Shown here piece after piece: positions 49,501 to 61,100 of a DNA stretch of 64,000 nucleotides. The position numbers and the translations under genes were made by a program. The DNA comes from Pempheris klunzingeri. Lineage: Eukaryota; Chordata; Actinopteri; Acropomatiformes; Pempheridae. The notes under the pieces are model-generated. The model saw only the letters and a program-made list of their open reading frames with translations, made no database searches and was not told where the DNA came from. The DNA lies in NCBI RefSeq assembly GCF_042242105.1, contig NC_092017.1:15710432-15774431 (forward strand), in the 5' to 3' direction. Position 1 is the stretch's first letter. The number at the start of each line of letters is the position of its first letter.

Positions 49501-50469
49501 CATGAGAGCAGTGGAAAACATACAAACTGAGATCAACGCTTCTACCAGACCTTCTTTGTTTGTGTGCACATGCATGTGTGCACATGTATGCAAAGAGAGA
49601 GAGAGCTGCAAAGAACAGAGCTTGTTTTTGTTCTGCAGATGTATTGAAGCCGTAGAGATGCTGGTACTGTCAACATTACCGTAGGTAGACAAGTTGCTAC
49701 TTGTGGCTTCCTTTCTGTTCCAGAAATCTTTTAGTAGCTCTGTTTTGTGCCCAAACATGTTTGAAGTAGATGGCTAATTGGATGCCTCAGTAGCACTGCT
49801 ACCTACCATACACATAACACAACACAGTAATGACATTGTGTTTGTAACCTGTGTCTGTCTGTTGTAAGGTTATTGGAATTGTATTACTCTGCTAAAATGC
49901 TCTTATTGTCCTACTTTCTGAGTTTTAGTTTCATTAATGGAAATACATGAAACCACCCAATACATTCTAATTTAGTTCTGATTAGTTTATAATGTAAATT
50001 TGCCTTTTTGATACCCATTTAAACAATCAAGAACCTTTAGGAAACAGGACTAAATCCATAATTTTCACAAAAAATGCTACATGTTACAAACATGTTACAA
50101 AAACTTAAGTGGGTGTGATTTGCTGTACTTTTTCCTGAAGGGGCCTTTGTGATTTGCTGGACTCCTGGACTCCTGGTTTTGCTGCTGGATGGCCTCAGCT
50201 GTGAGAGATGTAACGTCATGAAGCTGAAACGCTGGCTGCTGCTCCTGGCTGTGCTCAACTCCATCATGAACCCCTGCATCTACTCCTACAAGGACGAAGA
50301 AATGTGGACAACCATCAAGAACCTCATGCACTGCATCGGGAACGGCACGCGGCGGCAGCGGTCGACGAAGGCTAACGCCAGGCCGCTCAGCTCTGCTCAG
50401 GATACAGGCAACAGTCAGCCTCCGTCAGAGGACACAAAAAATGATGATCAGGGCATACTGAAGACCTGA
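46553..50469 (+). CDS. lpar3: Lysophosphatidic acid receptor 3, 356 aa
   Basis: Class A GPCR of the EDG/LPA group; it senses extracellular lysophosphatidic acid at the plasma membrane and signals through Gi/Gq (family knowledge). Two coding exons: 46553-47294 and 50141-50469 (1071 nt). Visible: the CHYNESMVFFY N-terminus with an N-glycosylation sequon; seven hydrophobic segments; the LPA-contact motif RQGLLD at TM3; ERY in place of DRY; the WNCIC extracellular-loop-2 motif; the TM6 CWTP motif; and NPCIYSY (NPxxY) in TM7. The single coding intron splits the Gly codon before AFVICWTP in TM6, the position conserved in LPAR1-3. SPHTSGS-like and VHSNLTKRRVTLL wording favours LPAR3. The ATG at 46553 is used because the in-frame ATGs further upstream lie before the acceptor at 46538-46539. 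Length is close to human LPAR3 (353). Confidence 0.95.
47295..50140 (+). other. lpar3 coding intron (2.8 kb)
   Basis: No exon-like sequence recognised. It contains a diverged hAT-like MITE (47620-47860), a short AT repeat near 48130, and otherwise AT-rich unique sequence. Confidence 0.65.
47620..47860. repeat. Diverged hAT-like MITE
   Basis: Holds GTCTATAAAATGTGAAAAATA, GGACGTCTTTAAATTTCTTTT, CTGTCCAACTAACAGTCAGAA and GCAAATCCTCTCTTTTGAGAA in the order of a common fish element. The ends are not clear. Confidence 0.65.
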
Positions 50470-53400
50470 AAATGGAACTTGTTAACTAGAACTTCAGTTC
50501 AGTTCAGACTGGACATAACTTACGAAGATACAGATTTGAGTTGACTTGAAAGGGAAACTACATCATTGTCTGCAGTCAGTTTCAGGGGGTCGTTGCTGTC
50601 CGCAGATTAAAAGTACTTTCTTGAAGAGACACTGCAGGCCAGTGGCTCCGCTGTAGAGCTGGAGTTATAGTGAGATGAAGATAAGAGGAGACACTGATGC
50701 ACTACAAAGCCCCAAAATGGATGTAAAGATGTGCCTCTTAAGTTGTTTTTTCAGGATTTTACAAGTCTTGGACCCAACTTCCATTCATTTGAAATGGGAG
50801 ATTCCCGTTGGTCTTTCAGCCCTTTTTGTCTTCCTCATCACATTCCTGTGGGTTATTCAAAGTTGGATAATCTTGTGCTCCAATGGCTGAAAAAAGAATC
50901 CAGTAAAAAGCTCACAGTGGTACATTTCTACATTTACCTCCAAGAAGGGTAAAAATCATGCAAAGGGTAACTTCTCTCTCTCCCTAATATACATTTGTGT
51001 ACATCTGTGTGAATCCTATAGGTTTAATTCCTGTGTAGCTTTTGATGAAGCAGTACTGTAATGGATGATCTAGGTAAGAAATGTAACTTATTAATGGTCA
51101 GGCACTAAAAAACTGTAGGTTTGCTTGGGTAGCAAAGATTATTTTGAAGATTATTCCCTGTTTGTAAAGCCAGCAAAAAAATCCTGTAAACTGCTGTAGT
51201 CTTTGAATATACTTATACATCCTGTTAGGTGCTTTTCAAGAAGAGGTGAAGTAATTTAAACTGCATGACATCTAGCATGCTCAGCGTGGCCTGATTGCAA
51301 TTCTAAGTTAGATCACATCCTGCTTTCTTTTGTAAAGGAGGGTTGGCTCTGGGGAATGGACAATAGACTCACTGCTCTCTTGTCCCTTCTGCCACCTTAT
51401 ATCAGTTCAGATACACAGCTACACTCCCTGTAGCATTTTAGCACATCCTCTTCAAGTCATTGAATAATAGCAGCTCTGACGAAACAGCTGCTCACCTGAG
51501 AGTGCAGGGGTTGTAAAATGATGTTGCAACACACTGGATTCCTGCAGTAGGTTCATCATACATTGAGTACCTGCAAGAAGCAAAGAGGATATGACTGAAT
51601 AGACCGTAACTGAATAGACTGTAACTACCCAACCCCTGCCTGGCCGCTCTGACGACTCCATTGTTAAATCATTGACAGGGTTCAAATTCTTCTTCTTCAA
51701 CCTGCTGTACAGTATTTATGGCATGCCAGCTGTAAAGGACATGACATTATTAAATCTGATTTGTTTTTGTCTTGGGAGTGCAGGAATGCCACATAGTGAG
51801 AGTGAGTGGAAAGGTTTACAGCTCCAGTGGTGGTTTTCTTTACTGAACTGAGAATATTCATGATCATTCCTGTGTTGTGCAACCTTTGAACTGTTGGAAA
51901 TGTAAAATTATATAAATCAACAGCTTTTGGAGTTTCATGTTTTTTTGATGACTTGTACATTATGTCTGTCTATTGTTGCCTGACAAAATGATGACATGAT
52001 ACAGAATCAGCAAGCAGCATAGTTTTCATAGAAATTATCTTAAATAATATACAGAATGTAATGTGTCTTACAGTTTTATGAATTTTCTGGCATTTACTAC
52101 ATTTTTAGCTCTGCTAGTTTTGCGGGGGAAATGTTGTCGGTCGTTGGGTCCATCACTTTGGTCCAGACTGAAATATCAACAAATTGCCATGAAATTTCAT
52201 ACAGATACTCGCATCTTAATACTAATGACGTCAGTGTTCCTTTTAATGTAGCACCACCAGTTCGTTGCACCCTAAACACGCCAATGGGGATAACTGAGTT
52301 TTTGTAGCACCACCGCGAGGTTCACATTTTTGGTTCTGAGTGAAATATTTTGATTGATGAATAACTTTGATGATCTCCTGACTTTTCCTCCAGCTTCATT
52401 ATCTGGTCAGTTTTAATTTGTTTATTACTCTGCGTGAGGACCAAATACCTGCAAAACTTAACTGCCTTAACTGTACTTTGTGTGTACTGCTAATTGGCAA
52501 ATGTCGGCATGCCTGCTGAAGATCAGCATGCTAACATGATCACTTTTAGCATTTTAGCATTCAGTATGGCCTCTCAATGTAGCTTCTTTAAACCTTGCAC
52601 ACACCATCCACCTACATTAGCCAAACCAAACCATAAGATAACTTGTAAATCCTCTTTGACTGAGTCAGACTGCCTTCTGATTTTCAATGAAAATGATCAT
52701 CACTGGCTGATAATACCTGCTCGTAATAGTAAGTCTATAAACGTCTGATGACACAGCAATGCAAATGTTAGTGTACGAATTACCAAAAAATAAATAAATA
52801 AAACAGTAAAAGGACTATCTGACGTCTTTCACTGTTAATAGTTGATGAAGTGCCACTGCTTGAGTTTTCTGGTGCTCAAGTGCTGCCACTTTAGGATGAT
52901 TTGCTCTGTTCAGTTCAATTAGTGAATGACCTTCAGTTTCTATCCAGTAGGCTGAAGAGCTTGAGGACAACAAAATTGACTCCTAAGTGGGAGAAACAAG
53001 ATCGGCTTCTGAATTAGACTGCAAATCACTCACTTTAGTAAAAATAGCCACACTATATACTCCAGAGTTACTACATCTTTCTGTGATAGATAGTAACTTC
53101 AACTACATGTAACTGTTTAAATTGTCCCAGTAAGAGTCACCTAAGATACTAGAGAGTGAAATACATTTAAACATTGAAACATACCAAGTAGGTTATAAAC
53201 TGCATGTTGTCTTCATCTGTCATTTGCTTAAAAAGAGTGACTGTTACATAGCTCCTCTGGTCTCCCCAAAAAGCTGTTGAATCCTGTTAAAGTCTCAGAT
53301 CTCCCCTGTAATTTTCTCAATCTGACATGCTTAAAATGCCTATTGTTCATAAACTTTCACTCTTTTCAACCACAAACCCACAGCTGTTTTTATTTTCCCC

Positions 53401-55010
53401 TGATTCTTTAGATAACCTGTTTTTACAGCGTTCCTAATCACATGTTATATTCTTATTATGCAGTAAAATCTCTCTCAGGATTTAGTCCCTTAAACCAGCA
53501 CCCTTTGGCAGAGGAATAAAAGGTTCAACACTGAACATTTTGCTCACAGAAAACTGCTCAGGATGTAAATGACATTCAGTTTATGTTTCAGGTTGAGGTT
53601 TGAATTGATTCAAGTCATGTGGTTTCCATTAAGGGCGTGCTGTATTGTAGCGAGTACTGTATGTCCTCAGTAGAGCCCTCTGTAGACCTGTCGTGACTGC
53701 TGTCTGCCACTCTGGTTTTGCTTTCCCAAAAAACATGAACTGTAAACTGTGTGGTGTGGCAGGCTTTTTTCTACAGCTGTGCTGTAATTATGCATTCTTG
53801 AAAAGCCAATTAAATTTCACAGATGTTCAGAAATGCTGTCTTTTGGTTTGATCCAAATCTCAGGGCAAACAGAAGTAGTCATGTTCATCAGTACACACGA
53901 TATATTCTGTTATGTAGATATGCACCATGAAGGCGAGGATTGAATTGAATTTAAAAATGTATCCTACGTACTTCCAGGACACATGATTATCATATGTGTC
54001 AGATATCAGCTGAATACAATGATACAGACCATATTATACCTGATGAATGGGGGCAAAGACACATTGTCAAAAGGAAAGGCCAGCACACAGTAAAGGTGAC
54101 TGACAGGGCACCATCACAAATCACTCTACATATTACCATGTATGCCTCTCTCTCACCCAAGTACACACACACTCATACGCCAATGGCAGCGAGCTATCAT
54201 AAATGCACCATACAGGCTTTCTGATGGTTACAGCTTCATCAGCACATGAGCACAAGTGTCCTCAGTGGAAATCACCAACATTGTTGAGCAGAATCGGGTA
54301 TCATACCTCAACACTTATTCAGTTTGACCAAATTGAACTGAAAGCTGGCATTAAATGTTTGGTCAGATTTGTTGTCTAGTTTATTTGTTCTTAGATCGGG
54401 TAGCTAACTTTGGTCAGAATTCTTCATCAGAGATGTTTTTGTTAACATTTAACTGTTATGATGTGACCGTCATGTGAAGGTCCATACTTGGACCAAGCAC
54501 TGGAAAAAACATGTCTCTAATTCCTCAAAGCAAGGTACGCTTACATGTTACTAAAAATAATGTTAGTATTGGTACAAAAAAGGCATTGTATTACAAAAGG
54601 TCACTGGTCTGGTACCTATTACCTCAACATCCAATGTTTCCTCTTGACATGTCTTTGAAGAAAACAATAAAATTCATCCTGTGCTGTAAATTTGGTGCCT
54701 AAAATGTGAAGAGTGTTGACATTAAAGGGACTACAATCATGTCTACCAGGGATGAATGTAAGTGTTTCCGCCAGTAAATGACACTAATGATGCAGAAGAC
54801 AACTGAAGACTACAAATGGTGTTTTGGTGGTCAGTTCAGGTGCAGCAGAGACCTCTGGGTAATTCTGACCTGTGGGGGAGTGAAGGTGAGCTGAACCACT
54901 TTGTGAACGAGCACATGATCAAACTGTGATTGGAGAGCCTCTTCTGCTGATTGGACAATTTTAGCGACAAGGGATGGACATACAAAAAACATGAAAACAT
55001 GCATTTAAAA
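50470..55010. other. lpar3 3' region and gap before the guanylyl cyclase
   Basis: About 4.5 kb with no coding exon I can support. The first part is presumably lpar3 3' UTR; no polyadenylation signal was assigned with confidence. A dispersed repeat lies at 52115-52570. Open frames in this interval resemble no family I know. Confidence 0.55.
52115..52570 (+). repeat. Teleost dispersed repeat with internal duplication
   Basis: Carries GGTCCAGACTGAAATATC / TTGCCATGAAATTTCATAC, then CTGACTTTTCCTCCAGC and GACCAAATACCTGCAAAAC, then TGCTAATTGGCAAATG and GATCAGCATGCTAACATGATC. I recall this as a common fish repeat whose ATTGCCATGAAATTT unit is often duplicated. Family not assigned. Confidence 0.65.
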
Positions 55011-55019
55011 ACACACACA

Positions 55020-55072
<53 letters not shown>
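55011..55072. repeat. (CA)n microsatellite upstream of the guanylyl cyclase
   Basis: About 30 CA units with one CATA interruption, ending 76 bases before the cyclase start codon, so in its promoter or leader. Confidence 0.95.
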
Positions 55073-55075
<3 letters not shown>

Positions 55076-55148
55076 CACAAGCACAGATTTAGTCATTCAC
55101 TTAGTCAGTCAGATCAGAGTGGGTCCAGCCACAGCAACAAACCTCCCC

Positions 55149-58100
55149 ATGGCTCTTTGGACAGTGGCATCCGTTTACCTGTGCTTCCTGCTGGTGAGTT
55201 CTCACATAGTTGAGGATCTACAAAATAAAACATGACGACAGATTTAATTTTAAAGAGCAAATGTGGACTAATGACCACATATGTTAAAGGTTAACCTGCT
55301 AATGAACTGGACAATGATGCAAAATGAGGGCAGGGGTGATGCATTTTCAAGTGACTGTGTTAGACAGAGGAAAGGATATAAATGTTTGTGTAAACTGGGT
55401 GTATAATATTAACATTTTTATTTATCGCTGAGGAAGCCCCCTTGCTTTTGTTGTCTTGTCAGAAACACTTGCTGCTGCGGGCATGTGGTCATGGGCTTGT
55501 GGTGTTTCTGTGTTTCAGTTTTTTGCTGGGTTACTTGCCAGCCTCTTGTGGGGCTGATTTCCTACATTATGAAACATTCTCTAATCAGTCTCGAATAAAA
55601 GATAATAATGTGATTCTTACCTACATTTATTCACCAGAATGGCTCTGCTTGTAATATTGAAGTTGCTACTGTTTAACTTTACTAAGTAGTCTGGCTCAAA
55701 ACCAACAAGGCTTTAGAGAGCTGACTTGTGTATTTAAATGATTGAATGATTGGCTGATAAGGCACACGCATTAGGCTCTAATTTGTTTACACACAGTAAA
55801 AATGCCTTAACATAACAAAAATCTTCTCATCTGTCTGCAGGGAGTACATTGCTGGCATGATCTGGACAACACAGAGTACGACTGTTGGCCGATCAATAAT
55901 CCAAATGATTACAACATGATCAGCTGTGGTGGTAAGTTTTTATACGTGTATTTGACTGTGTTGGTCTCCGTTTGGTGCGAGTGTTTCATTACAGTTCAAT
56001 TAGTAGATCTTTAGTTGTTTGAGTGACTTATGTGTGAGTATTTACTGTAAAGTCAGATGGTTTTCTTTTTCCTTTTTTCTGGCTAAAAAGGAAGGAGACA
56101 GTGAAGTTGGTGGGGCTCAACAGAATAATACATATATGTGTCCAAATACAACGCACAGTATCCTTTACTGCGTGGATATGTATACTGTTTGAATGTGTAT
56201 GTTCAGGTGACGTGCGTGTGTGTTGTCACAGGTCTGGAAATGGCCTGGGTACAGCGTCCTCCAGAGAAAGTAACCAATGGGGAAGAGTTCAATGTCTCGT
56301 ACACGGTGACGGCCTCAGATTCCTTCTACGAGTACTCGGTCAGGAACAAGATTTTCCAGTTCAGGTGAGTGTGTTACATAAACACTTGGAATCCTGAACG
56401 TCTGCTGTACCCACTCACACACGCAACGAGCACAAACACGTGCACACACACACAAATGCAACCACATATTCATCTAATCAGTGAATTGACTCGAGAGGTT
56501 CAGTTACAAAAAGTTAGTTAAGTCAATTATACAATTATTGAAATACAATATATATGAAGTGCAAACACACACACACTGGAGATATTTAGTACTAAAAAAA
56601 GAAAGATGCCAATTGCAATTGATCAGATTATATAGATGATCAATACCTATTCCCCCTCTCTGTAACTTAACATGTCTTATAGGTTATTTTAGGCTAACAC
56701 CTGTTTTCATTAAAGGTTAAGGAAAGCTGATCCTCATGCTTTTGTTTGAGCTTCCATTGTAAATAACACCTTGGGGCGTCGTGTTAGTCCATTTGTTTGT
56801 CTTCCCTTCTAGCAATGCGTCAGAAGCAAAGCGATTCTGTCATGAACACGAGTGCCCGGCAAACTGGAATAACGCCAACGAAATGAACTGCTGCGTGTAT
56901 CACGCCAACATCCACTCCTGTCCTCTGGGTCTCATGGTGGGTATCCAGCAGTATTCTGCACAACACTGGTTTCATCTCACCAAACACAGTCCACGTTTAA
57001 ATAAAACTACAGCAAGCAAATATGACCTTTAGATTATGCCAAAGCTGTTGTGTTATCTTTGATATTCAATGGGGAAGTATTCATTAGTAGTCTTTTGTAT
57101 TGCATGATATGTATAGATATCTATCATGTAGGATCATCTGATTACTTTGTATGCTCATTTAAGCATGTCTGGTTCTCTTAAACCTTGCAGGCTGAATTTC
57201 CTCATACTTTTCCCTTAAGCAACTCAAGAAAATCCACAGGGTACCACAGTCACTTATCACTGTATACTTTGTACCTGCTTATTCCAACTCTTCATTGCAC
57301 CTACTTTGTATGATTCCTACTTACTTACTTTGATTCTTACTTTCTTACTGATGTTAAAATACAAGACATTATAGAAGTTTGGTGCCTTTTTTACTCTCTC
57401 TTTGCACAAATTTTGCCTCAAATCTGGTATCTTTGGAGGTTTTGTGATTTTCAAAACTGCTTGTCTACTAGTAATTATGTGTCGTAAGAGGTTGACTTTC
57501 TACAGTGTTTGTAAAAGCATAATGACTTTAAGAATTATAAAGTAACTTTCCACGTCTCTCTAAGACTGTTGTATATCTCTCATCACAGCCAAGGTCATCT
57601 TTGAGTAAAAGGTGACCCAGAGGGTCAGTGCCATTGAGCTTTTCCCCTTTTCTGCTCTCAACACAGCTGTTGTGTTTGATGTTTGATGCTTCTTCTAGAT
57701 CTGCTCTCAAGGCACCATGACTTTGAAATCTTCATGAAGCTCCAACTTTTGGATGTATTTCTGTTGTTGAATAAATTGAGATATTTAGATTTCCAAAACA
57801 TCACCATCTTCCCCTTAAGGAGGAGAATGCTTGAATGAACTGTCTAAAGGGCACATTGTGGATTAAACCCTCTCCAAACTGTTGTGCTATCTCCTTGCAG
57901 AAACAAGGTGACATCTGTGGCCCGTGGATTCCTGACGATGGTAAAATAGTGACTCACACTGTATCCAAAGCAGGCACGATGACACAGAAATACTGGACTT
58001 CAAAGGTGAGCCGACCCAAACAAAACTCTTCAAACGAATGGGTAATTTCTAACATGTGTTGAGGTTTGGAGAATATTTGTAGTATTTCTTACAGTCCCAT

Positions 58101-61100
58101 AGCAGGTTAGTATCTGCAAACACAAAGACACACATCTCTAGTTAAAGTCATCTAGCACTGAAACATTCACCAACTGTAGTGTTTCAGTATGACTGCAGTA
58201 CGGTCCAGCATCTTTGTTTGAGTAAAAGAGTTTCTTGAATGGCAGATGTCCAACTTTAACTTGGTTGTTTGTCTGAGAGGAATTCATCTTGCACCCATGC
58301 AGGCAAAACATAAAAGACATGTGTTTGATCAAAGTGACACATCCTTTGTGATTCTGTTATGCTGTTATGTCACGATACGGACAGCAGGCTGCAATTACTT
58401 GCCTGTTAGTAGAAAATTACAAGAGTACAGAAAGTCATGCTTTTGGTTGTGGCATATCAGATGGCTGTAAATGTACCGAAAAAGGGTACACAAGTAAAAA
58501 ACAATGAATTCATGTATGATACAGTTTTGCTGTTGTGGGTAAAATCTGACAGAATACTCTCTCATATGATCTTTAAATGTTTTTAAGTCTTCGGACAGTG
58601 AAATAAAGTGCGGTAGTTATATGAGGGATTGTTTTCTATGTATATTGATTTAAACTGTAATAACAGTCGATACTCTAAATAATTAGCAGAATAATTTTTC
58701 ATGCATGCATTTCATTATATTCAGTGAGGAAAGGTGTACCATAATTTTGTCTTTTAATCTTCTGATAAAACAACAAATGCTGACAATATTGTTGACTGAG
58801 GCTTCCTAATATACAACCTAACTTCCACAGCTCATTTTAATTTCTGTCATGGTGTTTTCTCACACAGGTGGTGCTGATCCATGTGGGAGTCACCTCAGTC
58901 ATCGCTCATATCAAAATAGGACAGATGCACGCGGCACTGGAGTCCAAAGTACTTGTTGTCAGCGCTCAAGGTCAGTCTGCTCATCAAGTTTCTGTTTGTT
59001 GATATGCTGAATCCTACAGGATGCACTGCTGCTCCACCATGATCTGCTAATACTATATTTGTACAAAATCATCTTTGAGGTCTGAGCAATACGACACAAT
59101 TTAAATTAGTTGTTTAGGTTTAGAGAGTGCACTCTTGTTTACATCCTGGACCTGCGCAGAAACATTAGGTCAGCTTGTGCATGATCTTGCAGTAGCATGC
59201 CATCATTTTAAAAGAACTGCTGCACTATCAGCTGAATAATAGACTTTATTTTAGTTTAGCATTCTATTAGTTGATGTATCTGTAATCGTTTGTGAAACAT
59301 CATGAGCCTCACTGATTTCTGTGTGAATTTAATTCAGTCATTTGTGGAGAGTAATGAAGCACATTTACTGAAGTACTCTATTGAAGTACAATTTTAGTAC
59401 TTTAATACTTTATTCTTCTATTCTATTCCACTACCTCTGTTTGATACGTTTAGTAACTAATTGCTTTGCAGATTCAGATTAATACAAAATGTAATCAACA
59501 CAAAAATGATGATGTAATTTTGGAGGTGAAGTTAAGATTAGTAAGAAGTTGTTGATTCCTGTGGTAAGATTCACAAGTTCAGTTGACTGAGACTGAAAAT
59601 GTAAAATGTGTGATTGTGTTTCAGTGTGTGGGGATGATGTCTGCGAGCTGGAGGAGACCTGTCTGAACTGTCCTGCAGACTGTGGCATCTGCCCCATGTC
59701 CATCGCTATCAAGGTGGCCATCGGGCTTCCAGTCGCTCTGTTCAGCAGCGGCTTCATCCTAACCATGGTGGTCAGTCTGTGCACACACACACACACACAC
59801 ATACACTCACAGACAAACGCTAGAGAAGTTTTATGCACTCATGTTTATCTCACTTTCTGCACATCAGTGGCTCCAGTACCAGAAACAGAGGATGTTTTGG
59901 GATGAAAGCTGGATCATCAACTACAAGAGCATAATATTTGGTAAAATGTCTCATGCTGAAGTTGTTAAAATATAGTGTTTACAGATACAGTATATTTCTA
60001 CAGAAAACTTAATTTACTTGAAGGCTCTATAGTTTCACTTTCTTTTAAGACTCAGTGTACTTCAGGAATGGATCACTTTCATTTAACAACCTTAAACAGA
60101 CAAGAATGTGGCTATTAAAAACAATTATTGATATACTGTATCTGTTATGTTATCTGTCATACACAGTGTGTTGCTATTATGTGAACTGCTTTCTTAAAGG
60201 AAGGTTATTTACCCTCTCTACCATCAAATAAAAGCATTTTTGTTCATTAATGCAGCACAATTGTGGATTTTACTACTTTCAGATCTCATCTGTTACGTCT
60301 CTGCAGGTAGAGTGTACTGCATGGGCCTTGGCAGCACTGCCAGCCAGCAGCGCGTCAGGAGTAACTCCACCATCAGTCGAACTACTGACATGACCGTGTG
60401 TACCAGAGTCAACACCTCCTTCAAACAAGGATTCATTCAGCCAGGCATCTAGTGAGAACAATTACTATTAGTGTATCTAAATGCCCATGGATCATCATTT
60501 TAATGTAGAGTAGATGTTTTAAATCTGTTCTTGACAAAATGATAACTGTTGTGACTTGTTCCTCTACATTTCACAAATATATGATGTTTTTGCTGAGAAA
60601 TTTCTTCGATATTGATGTGAATAAGTTGCCTTGACAATCGTAACTGTCTTGCAGTGATGGAAGGACGGTGGCAGTGAAACACATCCAGAACAAACATTTC
60701 ACCCTCTCTAAAACCATCAGGAAGGAGGTGAAAGAAGTTAGGTGAGGAAAGTCGTGCAGATAAAGCCTTTGTTTTACTGACATAATAAAGTCTTGTCTCC
60801 CAAATAAAAGAGCACCCCTTGCAAGCTGATGCCATTTTTCATACTGTCCAGGCAACTGGACCACCCCAATCTATGCAAGTTCATTGGTGGCTCCATCGAG
60901 GTCCCCTACGTCAGCATCATCACAGAGTACTGCCCCAAAGGAAGTCTGTCTGATGTCCTGCTGAATGATGACATCCCCATCAACTGGGGCTTCAGGTGAG
61001 AAAAATTCACATACAGTTTCATTTTGCAAGCTACGAGACATATATTGTTATGTTTTTGTGTTGTAGGTGCGACATTACCCAGTGTTTATTATATGCCTTG

